Shown: positions 36,531 through 45,107, counted from the stretch's first letter. The stretch is DNA of 64,000 nucleotides from CALOBA01 sp942491465 (GCA_942491465.1 CALOBA010000069.1:1-64000), one strand, 5' to 3'. Notes: a model not told the origin generated them from the sequence alone. Numbers and translations: made by a program.

Positions 36531-37544
36531 ATGCCGCCATCCACCACCGCCACCACGCACCTTACACCAATCATATTTGCCGGATGGCTGTACTCCGGTA
36601 TCGCCGCGGCAGCAGAATTCACCGTCGCCGATGTCACCTTCGACAGCGATTGGGCGACGACCACTGCCGAGGTGACCGGCGGCGGCTACAGCACGAGCTT
36701 CGACGCGCCCTACAACCGGGCCCTGCCGAGCTCTACCTCCGCCGACTGGGAGGTGGGCAACTCCCTCGGCACCGCCTTTCAGCGACCGAGCTTCCAACCG
36801 GGCTATTCGGCTGGCGCGGTCCAGACCGGCGATGCCGGCACGGCCGCGACCCTGGGCCAAGACCCCGACTTTCCAGACACCAGCAACGAGCGCGAGATCA
36901 TCCAGCTCGGCTGGGGGGACGGCAACGGGCTGACCGAAGGCAATGGCTACGACCTGGCGATCTTCGAGCAGGCCACCAGCGAGGCCTTTGCGCTGCGGGT
37001 GCACCTGACCGGGACGACACCGGCATGGAGCGCCTGGTACTACATCCCCGATGACAATGTCTACGACGCCGACGCCGATGCGACGCCGACGCGGATCGAC
37101 CTCAGTGCGGATCTCGGGCTCGGCGCCGGAATCGTCATCAACGCGCTGGAGATCACCAACCTGATCGTCGGCGACGTGGTAGCCGATCAGATAGACGCGA
37201 CCGGATTCGGCCGGGGCGAGGTGACGTTCGCCGAAGATGATCCGCAAGGCGGCTTTGCCCCCGGGCGCTGGAGCAGCTCAGGGGGCGTCTGGAAGGGCTT
37301 CGAGGCCGGCAAGTACGACCCCGACATCCAGTACGTCGTCGCCTTGCGGGCGCTCACCCCCAATGTATCGGACTCTGTCACGTCGACGACCACGACGACC
37401 CTCTTCTCGCAACCCGCGCGACTCGCCGCGGCCGGCGGCCCGCTGCCGCTCCCGGGAGGCGGCCCGCTCCTGTTTATCGGGTTGGCGGCAATGGCCTGGA
37501 GCCGCCGGCTCCTCCCGCCGCGGTGGCAGGATGCCCCCGCATAA
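36531..37544 (+). CDS. Secreted protein with C-terminal sorting-type anchor
   Basis: A 337-residue protein with a signal peptide (LTPIIFAGWLYSGIAAAAEF, cut near AAA) and a long acidic extracellular beta-rich domain without a recognised family. The C-terminus PLPGGGPLLFIGLAAMAWSR RLL resembles the proline-rich motif, membrane span and basic tail of PEP-CTERM/VPLPA-type exosortase substrates. It sits between nifL and rnfA, where Azotobacter-type loci have no gene, and is transcribed in the rnf direction. A link to nitrogen fixation is not evident. Confidence 0.7.
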   Translation: MPPSTTATTHLTPIIFAGWLYSGIAAAAEFTVADVTFDSDWATTTAEVTGGGYSTSFDAPYNRALPSSTSADWEVGNSLGTAFQRPSFQPGYSAGAVQTGDAGTAATLGQDPDFPDTSNEREIIQLGWGDGNGLTEGNGYDLAIFEQATSEAFALRVHLTGTTPAWSAWYYIPDDNVYDADADATPTRIDLSADLGLGAGIVINALEITNLIVGDVVADQIDATGFGRGEVTFAEDDPQGGFAPGRWSSSGGVWKGFEAGKYDPDIQYVVALRALTPNVSDSVTSTTTTTLFSQPARLAAAGGPLPLPGGGPLLFIGLAAMAWSRRLLPPRWQDAPA

Positions 37545-37598
37545 AGACCCCAGACGCAATGTCGGATAGCCGACAATCGGGCCGCGGAGACGGCCTGT

Positions 37599-37614
37599 TG
37601 TGTCGTCCGCAACA
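37599..37614 (+). promoter_or_regulatory. NifA upstream activator sequence for rnf
   Basis: TGTGTCGTCCGCAACA is an exact TGT-N10-ACA site, the consensus bound by the NifA HTH. It is embedded in the inverted repeat CTGTTG...CAACAG. It lies 106 bp upstream of the -24/-12 element at 37720, within the usual range for looping activation. Confidence 0.75.
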
Positions 37615-37719
37615 GCCCCACCCGCATCCTCTGCACGGGCGTGGGCACCACCGCATCTAACCGCTAGATCGCTGATCCAGAAGTAAATTAGCCTTCTCGA
37701 CAGACCGAGGCGCCGGTCC

Positions 37720-37735
37720 TGGCATCAGTTGTGCT
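37720..37735 (+). promoter_or_regulatory. Sigma-54 (-24/-12) promoter of the rnf operon
   Basis: TGGCATCAGTTGTGCT has the invariant GG-N10-GC spacing and departs from TGGCAC-N5-TTGCT at two positions. It ends 50 bases before the rnfA start and follows a NifA site, so NifA-dependent transcription of rnf is strongly suggested. Confidence 0.75.
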
Positions 37736-37785
37736 TACCTGGGTTCCATGACCCATTCGAGTGCAATGCCCCGTCCGTTCGCGCC

Positions 37786-38361
37786 ATGACCGAATACCTG
37801 CTGCTACTCCTCGCCACCGCGTTGGTCAACAACGTGGTCCTGGTCAAGTTCCTTGGCCTATGTCCCTTTATGGGCGTCTCCAACAAGCTCGACACCGCGC
37901 TGGGCATGGGGCTGGCGACCACCTTCGTGCTGACCTTGGCCGCGGTGGCCGGTTGGCTGTTGGAGCATCTGGTATTGGGACCGCTGGGGCTGGGCTTCCT
38001 GCGCATCCTGACCTTCATCCTGGTCATCGCCGCGGTGGTGCAGTTCACCGAGATGGCCGTGCGCAAGATCTCGCCGACGCTGTATCAGGTCCTCGGCATC
38101 TTTCTGCCGCTGATCACGACCAACTGCGCCGTGCTCGGCGTGGCGCTGCTCAACGTGCAGCAGGAGCACAGCTTCGTCGAGAGCCTGCTCTACGGCCTGG
38201 GCTCTGCGCTCGGGTTCACGCTGGTCATGGTCCTGTTCGCCGGGTTGCGCGAGCGCCTGGCCTTGTCGCAGGTGCCCCGCGCCTTCGCCGGCACCCCCAT
38301 CGCGTTCATCGTCGCCGGGCTGCTGTCGCTGGCGTTCATGGGCTTTGCCGGGCTCGCCTAA
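37786..38361 (+). CDS. rnfA: Electron transport complex subunit RnfA
   Basis: A 191-residue integral membrane subunit with six spans (YLLLLLATALVNNVVLVKFL, LGLCPFMGVSNKLDTALGMG). NNVVLVKFLGLCPF includes the conserved cysteine that with RnfE holds a membrane 2Fe-2S cluster. The complex couples ion gradients to electron transfer between NADH and ferredoxin; in diazotrophs it is thought to run towards reduced ferredoxin for nitrogenase. The start at 37786 removes an upstream in-frame extension with no family character. First gene of rnfABCDGEH. Confidence 0.95.
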   Translation: MTEYLLLLLATALVNNVVLVKFLGLCPFMGVSNKLDTALGMGLATTFVLTLAAVAGWLLEHLVLGPLGLGFLRILTFILVIAAVVQFTEMAVRKISPTLYQVLGIFLPLITTNCAVLGVALLNVQQEHSFVESLLYGLGSALGFTLVMVLFAGLRERLALSQVPRAFAGTPIAFIVAGLLSLAFMGFAGLA

Positions 38362-38390
38362 GTCCAAGACACGAAGACCAATAACACATC

Positions 38391-38915
38391 ATGATCGCTG
38401 CCATCCTGATCCTGACATTGCTCGGGCTGGCCCTGGGGGGCCTGCTCGGGGTTGCGTCCCGCTACCTGAAGGTGGAGGGCAATCCCCTTGCCGATGAGAT
38501 CGACGGCATGCTGCCGGGCTCCCAGTGCGGGCAGTGCGGCTTTCCGGGCTGCACGCCGGCGGCGGAGGCCATCGCCGCCGGCCAGGCCCCGGTAACCGTC
38601 TGTCCCCCGGGCGGCAAGGCCCTGGCCGAGGCCCTGGCCGACAAGCTCGGCATCACCGTCGACCTGACCATGGTCGAGGACAAGCCGCCCACCGTGGCCT
38701 TCATCCACGAGTCCCTGTGCATCGGGTGCTGCAAGTGCCTCAAGCGCTGCCCCACCGACGCCATCATCGGCGCCAACAACATGATCCACTCCGTGTTCGA
38801 GGACGCCTGCACCGGCTGCGAGGCCTGCTGGGAGGTCTGTCCCACCGAGTGCATCGACATGCGCGAACCGACGCCGTCGCTGAAAAACTGGTACTGGCCC
38901 CTGCCGGTCGCCTAG
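38391..38915 (+). CDS. rnfB: Electron transport complex iron-sulfur subunit RnfB
   Basis: A 174-residue protein with one N-terminal membrane span (MIAAILILTLLGLALGGLLG), a CGQCGFPGC motif binding a 4Fe-4S cluster, and a ferredoxin domain with CIGCCKCLKRCPTDAI and CTGCEACWEVCPTECI. It is the entry or exit point for ferredoxin electrons. The usual length for the short, gammaproteobacterial type is about 175-195 residues. It follows rnfA by 29 bp. Confidence 0.95.
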   Translation: MIAAILILTLLGLALGGLLGVASRYLKVEGNPLADEIDGMLPGSQCGQCGFPGCTPAAEAIAAGQAPVTVCPPGGKALAEALADKLGITVDLTMVEDKPPTVAFIHESLCIGCCKCLKRCPTDAIIGANNMIHSVFEDACTGCEACWEVCPTECIDMREPTPSLKNWYWPLPVA

Positions 38916-38931
38916 CCCCGCGGAGCCCCTC

Positions 38932-40434
38932 ATGCGTCTATTCAAGATCAAGGGCGGCGTCCACCCGGACGACCGCAAGGCCCTGGCCGCCGGCCGGCCC
39001 ATCGAAGAACTGCCGTTGCCCGGACTGTTGCACATCCCGTTGCAGCAGCACATCGGCGCTCCGGCCAACCCGATCGTCGAGCGTCGCCAGCAGGTGCTCA
39101 AGGGCGAGCTGATCGCCCGCGCCCAAGGCGCGGTGTCGGCGCCGATCCATGCGCCCACCTCGGGCCGCATCGCCGGGCTGGGCCTGTATCCGGCCAATCA
39201 TCCCTCCGGGCTGTCGGTGCGCACCATCACGCTGCAGCCCGACGGCGAGGACCGCTGGCACCCGGATATCGCCGGTGTCGCCGACCCCTTCGCGCTGCCG
39301 TCCGCAGAGGTCGCCTCCCGGGTCGCCGCCGCCGGCATCGTCGGTATGGGCGGTGCGACCTTCCCCTCCGCGGTCAAGCTCAACCTGGGCGGCCGCTACG
39401 AGCTGCGCACCCTGGTGATCAACGGCGCCGAGTGCGAGCCCTACCTGACCTGCGACGACCGGCTGATGCGCGAGCACAGCAGCGAGGTCCTCGACGGCGC
39501 GCGGATCATGGCCCATGCCCTGGGCGTGCGCGAGGTCATCATCGGCATCGAGGGCAACAAGCCCGAGGCCATCGCGGCCATGTCCGAGGCCCTGCCCGAG
39601 CTGGCCCAGGCCTTTGGCGCGGCCGACTGCAAGATCCAGATCGTGCGGCTGCCGACCCGCTATCCGATGGGCTCGGAGAAGCACCTGGTGCAGACCCTGA
39701 CCGGCCAGGAGACGCCGGCGCGCGGCCTCACCGCCGACATCGGCGTGGTCGTGCACAACCCCGCCACGGCCTTTGCCGTGCACGAGGCCCTGCGCCGGGG
39801 TCGGCCGCTGGTCTCGCGGGTGGTCACCATCAGCGGCGGCGCCATCCGCGAGCCGCGCAACCTGCGCGTGCCCATCGGCACCCGGGTCGACGTGCTGCTG
39901 GAGTACTGCGGCGGCTTCCGCGAGGAGCCGGAGCGGTTGATCGGCGGCGGCCCGATGATGGGCCAGCCCCTGGCCGAGACCCGAGTGCCCATCCTCAAGG
40001 GCAGCAACGGCGTGCTGGCACTGAGCCGGGCCGAGACCGTGCCGCAGTCGTCGTCGCCGTGCATCCGCTGTGCGAGCTGCGTCACCGCCTGCCCCTGCGG
40101 CCTGGTGCCGCTGGATATGGCCACCCACATCCGCGGCGGCGATCTGGACGGGGCCGTCGGTCGCGGGCTGATGGACTGCATCGGCTGCGGTTCCTGCGCC
40201 TACGTCTGCCCGGCCCACCTGCCGCTGGTGCAGTTCTTCAACCACGCCAAGGGCGAGCTGGCCGCCCGTGGCCGGGCCAAGCAGAAACAGACCGAGACCC
40301 GCCGCCTGGCCGAGGCCCGTCAGGCCCGGCTGGAGGCGGCCAAGCGCGCCAAGCGCGAGGCCATGGCCCGGCGCAAGGCGGAGGCCGAGGCGAAGAAGAA
40401 GGCCGATGCCGAGAAGGCCGCTGCGGCGGCTTAG
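38932..40434 (+). CDS. rnfC: Electron transport complex subunit RnfC
   Basis: A 500-residue peripheral subunit carrying FMN, an NADH site and two 4Fe-4S clusters. The N-terminal part has GIVGMGGATFPSAVKLNL (flavin/nucleotide region) and INGAECEPYLTCDDRLM; the clusters are in SPCIRCASCVTACPCGLVPL and DCIGCGSCAYVCPAHLPL. The C-terminus is a lysine/alanine/glutamate-rich coiled coil, shorter than in E. coli RsxC. The TAG stop is the first TAG of a partial family-1 repeat, so the coil may have been trimmed by that insertion. GGAG at 38922 serves the start. Confidence 0.95.
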   Translation: MRLFKIKGGVHPDDRKALAAGRPIEELPLPGLLHIPLQQHIGAPANPIVERRQQVLKGELIARAQGAVSAPIHAPTSGRIAGLGLYPANHPSGLSVRTITLQPDGEDRWHPDIAGVADPFALPSAEVASRVAAAGIVGMGGATFPSAVKLNLGGRYELRTLVINGAECEPYLTCDDRLMREHSSEVLDGARIMAHALGVREVIIGIEGNKPEAIAAMSEALPELAQAFGAADCKIQIVRLPTRYPMGSEKHLVQTLTGQETPARGLTADIGVVVHNPATAFAVHEALRRGRPLVSRVVTISGGAIREPRNLRVPIGTRVDVLLEYCGGFREEPERLIGGGPMMGQPLAETRVPILKGSNGVLALSRAETVPQSSSPCIRCASCVTACPCGLVPLDMATHIRGGDLDGAVGRGLMDCIGCGSCAYVCPAHLPLVQFFNHAKGELAARGRAKQKQTETRRLAEARQARLEAAKRAKREAMARRKAEAEAKKKADAEKAAAAA

Positions 40435-40452
40435 TCAAGGTTCAGAAACAAG
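40431..40452 (-). repeat. Family-1 repeat, single arm (partial copy D)
   Basis: TTAGTCAAGGTTCAGAAACA plus AG matches the outer arm of copies A-C exactly, then similarity stops. It lies between rnfC and rnfD and provides the rnfC stop codon. It looks like an internally deleted or truncated insertion. Confidence 0.75.
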
Positions 40453-40468
40453 CAATGATCCGACAACG

Positions 40469-41581
40469 ATGAATACGACAACCTTGGTCGCGAGTCCGCA
40501 CGCCCATGCCCCGGTCAGTATCGGCCGGACCATGGGGCTGGTGCTGCTGGCGCTTCTGCCGGCGGTGCTGTTCGGGCTCTACCAATTCGGCTGGCCGGCG
40601 CTCTGGCTGTTCCTGGTCACGACGACGGCGGCGCTGCTGTTCGAGGCCGCGGCGCTGGGCATGGCCGGCAAGGCGCTCCGCGCCGGGCTGATGGACGGCT
40701 CGGCCCTGCTCACCGGCGTGCTGGTGGCGATGACGCTGCCGCCCTGGGCGCCCTGGTGGGTCGGCGTGGTCGGCGCCTTCATCGCCATCATCGTCGGCAA
40801 GCAGGTGTTCGGCGGACTCGGACAAAATCTGTTCAACCCGGCCATGGTCGCGCGGGTGACGCTGCTGATCTCGTTCCCGGTGGAGATGACCCGGTTTCTC
40901 TATCCGCGTCCCCTGTTCTCCGCCGATGCGCCCGGGCCCATGGAGGGGCTGGCCATCACCTTTATGGAGCGGCTGCCGGACGGCCTGACCTTCGACGCCA
41001 TCTCCGGCGCATCGCTGCTGAGCCGGGTGCGCACGGATCTTGCCCAGGGGCTGAACCTGTCGGAGATCCTCCCCGAGGTGCTCGATCCGATGCAGGCCCT
41101 GCTCGGCCAGATCCCGGGCAGCCTCGGCGAGACCTCGGCGCTGGCGCTGGCCGCCGGCGGGCTGTTCCTGATCGCCAAGCGGGTGATCGGCTGGCAGGTG
41201 CCGGCGGCCATCCTCGGCACCATCGCCGCGCTGGCGACACTGATGAGCTGGATCGATCCGAATCACTATCCCGGCGCCGTCTACCACCTGCTCACCGGCA
41301 GCACCATGCTCTGCGCCTTCTTCATCGCCACCGACCCGGTGACCTCGCCGGTCTCCATCCGCGGCCAGGTCCTGTTCGGCATCGCCTGCGGCTTCCTGAT
41401 CTACGCCATCCGCACCTGGGGCGGCTACCCCGAGGGCGTCGGCTTCGCGGTGCTGTTGATGAACGCCTGTACCCCGATGATCGATCACTATCTGCGACCG
41501 CGCGTCTACGGCCGCACCCGCTCCGGCGAGCCGCTGCCGGTGCCCGCCGACGCCGCCGCGGCCAAGGAGAAGGCCCGATGA
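40469..41581 (+). CDS. rnfD: Electron transport complex subunit RnfD
   Basis: A 370-residue membrane subunit with about ten spans (GLVLLALLPAVLFGLYQFGW, FGGLGQNLFNPAMVARVTLL). It should carry a covalent FMN attached by ApbE in the motif D-A-I-S-G-A-S (FDAISGASLLSRVRT); the attachment residue is Ser here, whereas characterised RnfD proteins have Thr. FIATDPVTSPVSIRGQVLFG is typical of RnfD/NqrB. The start at 40469 gives the usual N-terminus; the ATG at 40455 is out of frame. Its TGA overlaps the rnfG start (ATGA). Confidence 0.94.
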   Translation: MNTTTLVASPHAHAPVSIGRTMGLVLLALLPAVLFGLYQFGWPALWLFLVTTTAALLFEAAALGMAGKALRAGLMDGSALLTGVLVAMTLPPWAPWWVGVVGAFIAIIVGKQVFGGLGQNLFNPAMVARVTLLISFPVEMTRFLYPRPLFSADAPGPMEGLAITFMERLPDGLTFDAISGASLLSRVRTDLAQGLNLSEILPEVLDPMQALLGQIPGSLGETSALALAAGGLFLIAKRVIGWQVPAAILGTIAALATLMSWIDPNHYPGAVYHLLTGSTMLCAFFIATDPVTSPVSIRGQVLFGIACGFLIYAIRTWGGYPEGVGFAVLLMNACTPMIDHYLRPRVYGRTRSGEPLPVPADAAAAKEKAR

Positions 41582-42240
41582 GCGACGTGCTTAACCCCAG
41601 TTACCGCGAGCGCATCGGCTACCAGGCCGGTCTGCTCGGCGGCTTCTCGCTGCTGGCCGCGGCCCTGCTGGTGATGGGTGACATCGCCACCCGCGACACC
41701 ATCGCCCAGCGCCAGGCCGAGGACCTGCTCGACTCCCTGGCCCAGGTCATCCCGCCGGAGCGCCACGACAACGACCTGCTCGCGGCCACGCTGGCGCTGA
41801 CCGATGCCGACGGCGAGCCGATCACCGTCTACCGGGCGCTGCGGGGGGTCGACGTCACCGCCGTCGCCTACCAGGTCACGGGCCAGGGCTACTCCGGGGC
41901 GATCGACATCCTGCTCGGCATCGACCCGGCCGGTCGCGTGCTCGGCGCCCGGGTGCTGGCCCACACCGAGACGCCGGGCCTCGGCGACAAGATCGAGGTC
42001 GCCCGCGACGACTGGATTCTCGCCTTCGACGGCCGCTCCCTCGGCGATCCGCCCCCCGAGCGCTGGGCGGTGAAGAAGGACGACGGCGACTTCGATCAGT
42101 TCAGCGGCGCCACCATCACCCCGCGGGCCGTCGTCGGCGCCATCAAGGGCGGCCTGGAGCTGTTCGCCGCCAACCGCGACGCGCTGACCACCTCCGCCGT
42201 ACTCACCGAGCCGGTGGACTCCGAACGGTCCGAAGACTGA
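41578..42240 (+). CDS. rnfG: Electron transport complex subunit RnfG
   Basis: A 220-residue subunit with one N-terminal span (AGLLGGFSLLAAALLVMGDI) and a periplasmic FMN-binding domain. FDQFSGATITPRAVVGAI contains the threonine that receives covalent FMN, and ARVLAHTETPGLGDKIEV is also family-typical. It overlaps rnfD by four bases, so the two are translationally coupled. A 167-bp gap with a palindromic repeat separates it from rnfE. Confidence 0.94.
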   Translation: MSDVLNPSYRERIGYQAGLLGGFSLLAAALLVMGDIATRDTIAQRQAEDLLDSLAQVIPPERHDNDLLAATLALTDADGEPITVYRALRGVDVTAVAYQVTGQGYSGAIDILLGIDPAGRVLGARVLAHTETPGLGDKIEVARDDWILAFDGRSLGDPPPERWAVKKDDGDFDQFSGATITPRAVVGAIKGGLELFAANRDALTTSAVLTEPVDSERSED

Positions 42241-42244
42241 ACCG

Positions 42245-42362
42245 CAAAGACGCAAAGACGCAGAGATTCCGCAGGGCCATCCCAGCGCCGGTTTCACGGA
42301 GCGAGACCAGTGGATTGCGGATATCTCTCTCACCTCTGCGTCTGCCTTAGCGCCTCTGCGGC
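42245..42362 (+). repeat. Intergenic palindromic repeat between rnfG and rnfE
   Basis: The left side reads GCAAAGACGCAAAGACGCAG and the right side CCTCTGCGTCTGCC ... GCGCCTCTGCGGC, so the two ends can pair imperfectly around a spacer of about 65 bases. Sequences of this kind (alternating GCAAAGACGCAGAG units) recur in intergenic spaces of many proteobacterial genomes. It interrupts the otherwise tightly packed rnf operon. Confidence 0.6.
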
Positions 42363-42407
42363 TACCCCCAGCAAGCCACTGCAACGAAATCTACGCAAGA
42401 GCTACCC

Positions 42408-43121
42408 ATGACTGACGAGACAGAGGCCAAGCCGAAGACCGACTGGGGGCGGATCAGCCGCGACGGGGTCTGGGACAACAACGTGGTGCTGGCCCAGTCG
42501 CTGGCGCTGTGCCCGCTGCTGGCGGTGACCGGCACCGCCACCAACGGCCTGGGGCTGGGGCTCGCGAGCACCTTCGTCATGGTGTTCTCGGCCCTGGCGG
42601 TATCGCTGGCGCGCGGGATCATCACCACCCAGGTGCGCATCCCGGTGTTCGTCTTGATCATCGCCACCATCGTCACCCTGGTGGACCTTGGGATGAACGC
42701 CTGGATGCACGAGCTGCACAAGGTCCTCGGGCTGTTTATCCCGCTGATCGTCACCAACTGCGCCATCCTCGGTCGCGCCGAGTCCTTCGCCTCGCGCCAG
42801 CCGGTGCTGCCGGCGGTGCTCGACGGCCTGATGATGGGCGTCGGCTTCACGCTGGTGTTGGTGGTCCTCGGCGCGACCCGCGAGATCATCGGCTCCGGCA
42901 CCCTGTTCGCCAACGCCTCGATGCTGCTCGGCGAGGGCATGCGCTTCTTGGAGACCACGCTGATCCCGGACTACCGCGGCTTCCTGCTGATGATCCTGCC
43001 CCCCGGCGGCTTCCTGGCCCTCGGCTTCCTGCTCGCCGGCAAGCGCGTGCTCGACCTGCGCGCCGCCGACCGGCGGGCGCGTGCCGCCCGCCGGAGTCAA
43101 GCCGCCCCCGCCCAAGGCTGA
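42408..43121 (+). CDS. rnfE: Electron transport complex subunit RnfE
   Basis: A 237-residue membrane subunit homologous to RnfA, with six spans. DGVWDNNVVLAQSLALCPLL is the inverted partner of the RnfA NNVVLVKFLGLCP motif and supplies the other cysteine ligands of the intramembrane 2Fe-2S cluster; IPLIVTNCAILGRAESFASR is the second conserved block. The C-terminal tail is basic. It follows the palindromic spacer after rnfG. Confidence 0.95.
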   Translation: MTDETEAKPKTDWGRISRDGVWDNNVVLAQSLALCPLLAVTGTATNGLGLGLASTFVMVFSALAVSLARGIITTQVRIPVFVLIIATIVTLVDLGMNAWMHELHKVLGLFIPLIVTNCAILGRAESFASRQPVLPAVLDGLMMGVGFTLVLVVLGATREIIGSGTLFANASMLLGEGMRFLETTLIPDYRGFLLMILPPGGFLALGFLLAGKRVLDLRAADRRARAARRSQAAPAQG

Positions 43122-43179
43122 CCTTTAGGGCCTCCATAGACACCGCCCACGGTACCGATTGAAGACAGAGGATAACGAG

Positions 43180-43443
43180 ATGCACATCGGCGTCGCCTAC
43201 GCAGACAAGTTCAAGCGCACCTGGCTCCAGCTCGACGTCCCCGACGGCAGCAACGTGCGCGAGGCCATCGAGCACTCCGGCCTGCTCAACCAATATCCCG
43301 ACATCGATCTGGACACCCAGCGCGTCGGCATCTTCGGCAAGCTCACCAAGCTGGAGGCCAAGATCAACGACGGCGACCGGGTCGAGATCTACCGGCCCAT
43401 CACCGCCGATCCGGAGACCGTGCCGCGGCGCGATGATCAATAG
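43180..43443 (+). CDS. rnfH: RnfH family ubiquitin-fold protein
   Basis: An 87-residue beta-grasp protein: HIGVAYADKFKRTWLQLDVP, EAIEHSGLLNQYPDIDLDTQ, VGIFGKLTKLEAKINDGDRV and EIYRPITADP match the RnfH/RatB family. The role of RnfH is not established; it always accompanies nif-type rnf operons such as Azotobacter rnf1. The ATG at 43180, preceded by GAGG, is chosen over a TTG seven codons upstream. It is the last gene of the operon; no terminator hairpin with a T-run is seen after it. Confidence 0.9.
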   Translation: MHIGVAYADKFKRTWLQLDVPDGSNVREAIEHSGLLNQYPDIDLDTQRVGIFGKLTKLEAKINDGDRVEIYRPITADPETVPRRDDQ

Positions 43444-43535
43444 CGGCTTCGTGGGCTGCGCCCGGTCGTTCCGGCAACCGTGCGTGCCACACAGCGGCTG
43501 GAGACCTTTGTCGATGCCGAGCGCGAGCCCCGACA

Positions 43536-45107
43536 TCACCGAACGGCAGACCCGGATACCGCAAGGCGCTCCACCTCAAACCCCGCCAAGCTGCGCCGTT
43601 CACGGCTGAACTCCACCCCGATCAGATAAATCGGCCGGCCCTCGGCGGCGTATTTATCGGCATAGCCCCGGTCCTTGATCTGTTGCAGGGCGCGCCCGTC
43701 CGGGTTCAGCTCCACCACCTTGAACTCGAACAGATAGATCTGGCCGTTGAAGCGCAGCGCCATGTCCAGACGCCCGGCGTTGCTGCTCTCCTCGACGACC
43801 ATGTCGAGCCCCAGGGAGGCAAAGTAGGCGTAGAAGACGCTGGCGTAATAGCCCTCGTAGCGGGCGATGGCGTTCTTGGTGAACCACTCCCCCGGGATGC
43901 CGTCGAACAGCGCCCCGATCAGCGTCTCCATGCCGGCGAAGTCGTTGGCCAGCAACAGGTCGTAGAGGCGTCCAGGGCTGGGGGTTGCGACGGTCCCGGA
44001 CGGTGGTGTGAAGCGCCGCAGCAGGGCATCGTTGAGGCTGGCGTAGACTTCAAGATTCGGCCAGCCGAGCTGATACTCGATCAACGCACCGCGCCGACGC
44101 GTTGATTCGATGGTGAGATAGCCGGTCTGAAACAGCAACGCCTCGGTGGCGATATGTTCCACATCGAAGGCCGAAAGCAGGGCCTCGTTGGCGACGAGTT
44201 TTCCGAGCCGCGGGGCAAAGACCTCGCGCTCCAGCAGGAGAGCGATCAGAAAGCTCGGTGTCGCGGTCTCGAACCACCAAGGGCGGAACTCGCGCTTCTG
44301 AAACAGCAGCAGCACATCGAAGGGATTGTAGACCGCCTCGCCGGTCCAGTTGTAGCCGTTGTACCAGCGGCGGATCTCGTCGCGGTCCAGGCCGTCAAGC
44401 TCGGGGGCAAAGACCTCGTCGAGGTCTGCCTCCGTGTAGCCGCAGATAGCGGAATATGGGGCATCCACGGTGATGTCATTGAGGTTGTTCAAACCGGAAA
44501 ACAGGCTGACCTTGCTGAACTTGCTCACCCCCGTCAGCATGGCGAAGCGGATGTGGGCATCGGCGTCCTTGATGACGGAATAGAGGTTGCGCAGCCCGTC
44601 GCGGATGCCTGTTGCGATCTCGGGCCGGGTCAGGTTGTCGAGGATGGGCTTGTCGTATTCGTCCACCAGCACCACGACGCGCCGGCCGGTGGCGGCGTGG
44701 GCCTTGCGGATCAGTTCGGCGAAGCAGCCCTCGATATCGGGCTCGCTGCAGGTCACACCCAGGTTGGCCTGATTGATGCGCAGTTGTTCGCCGATCTTGC
44801 GTGCCAGGTTGTCGGGGTCTTGCACCACCCCACCGCCGAAGCTGATGCGGATCACCGGGTAGCGGATGTCCCAGTCCCAGCGGTCATGGGCATACAGCCC
44901 TTGAAACAGGGCCTGATTGCCCGCGAACAACTCCGCCAAGGTATCCAGCAGCAGCGACTTGCCGAAGCGCCGCGGGCGGGACAGAAAGTAGTATTTGCCC
45001 TGTTCGATCAGGCGCAACGCGAAGGCGGTCTTGTCGACGTAGTAGCAGCCATCCTCGCGAATCTCGCGGAAGGTCTGGATGCCGATGGGGAGTTTCAGGC
45101 GAGTCAT
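43536..45107 (-). CDS. AAA-ATPase / PD-(D/E)XK nuclease fusion (DUF1703 type)
   Basis: A 523-residue protein. The N-terminal AAA-ATPase-like domain starts LPIGIQTFREIREDGCYYVD KTAF, with Walker A SRPRRFGKSLLLDTLAELF and Walker B RVVVLVDEYDKPILDN. The C-terminal nuclease domain has the core GRLDMALRFNGQIYLFEFKV (D...ExK) and QIKDRGYADKY. These proteins are abundant in Chromatiaceae and other bacteria and are thought to be mobile or defence-related; the function is unproven. The ATG at 45107 overlaps the stop of the bAvd frame (ATGA), in the position where a retroelement reverse transcriptase would be expected. Confidence 0.88.
   Translation of the reverse strand: MTRLKLPIGIQTFREIREDGCYYVDKTAFALRLIEQGKYYFLSRPRRFGKSLLLDTLAELFAGNQALFQGLYAHDRWDWDIRYPVIRISFGGGVVQDPDNLARKIGEQLRINQANLGVTCSEPDIEGCFAELIRKAHAATGRRVVVLVDEYDKPILDNLTRPEIATGIRDGLRNLYSVIKDADAHIRFAMLTGVSKFSKVSLFSGLNNLNDITVDAPYSAICGYTEADLDEVFAPELDGLDRDEIRRWYNGYNWTGEAVYNPFDVLLLFQKREFRPWWFETATPSFLIALLLEREVFAPRLGKLVANEALLSAFDVEHIATEALLFQTGYLTIESTRRRGALIEYQLGWPNLEVYASLNDALLRRFTPPSGTVATPSPGRLYDLLLANDFAGMETLIGALFDGIPGEWFTKNAIARYEGYYASVFYAYFASLGLDMVVEESSNAGRLDMALRFNGQIYLFEFKVVELNPDGRALQQIKDRGYADKYAAEGRPIYLIGVEFSRERRSLAGFEVERLAVSGSAVR

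Noticed and set aside
37740..37790. A tRNA-like TTCGAGT segment before rnfA
   Set aside because: No acceptor or anticodon stems can be drawn around it.
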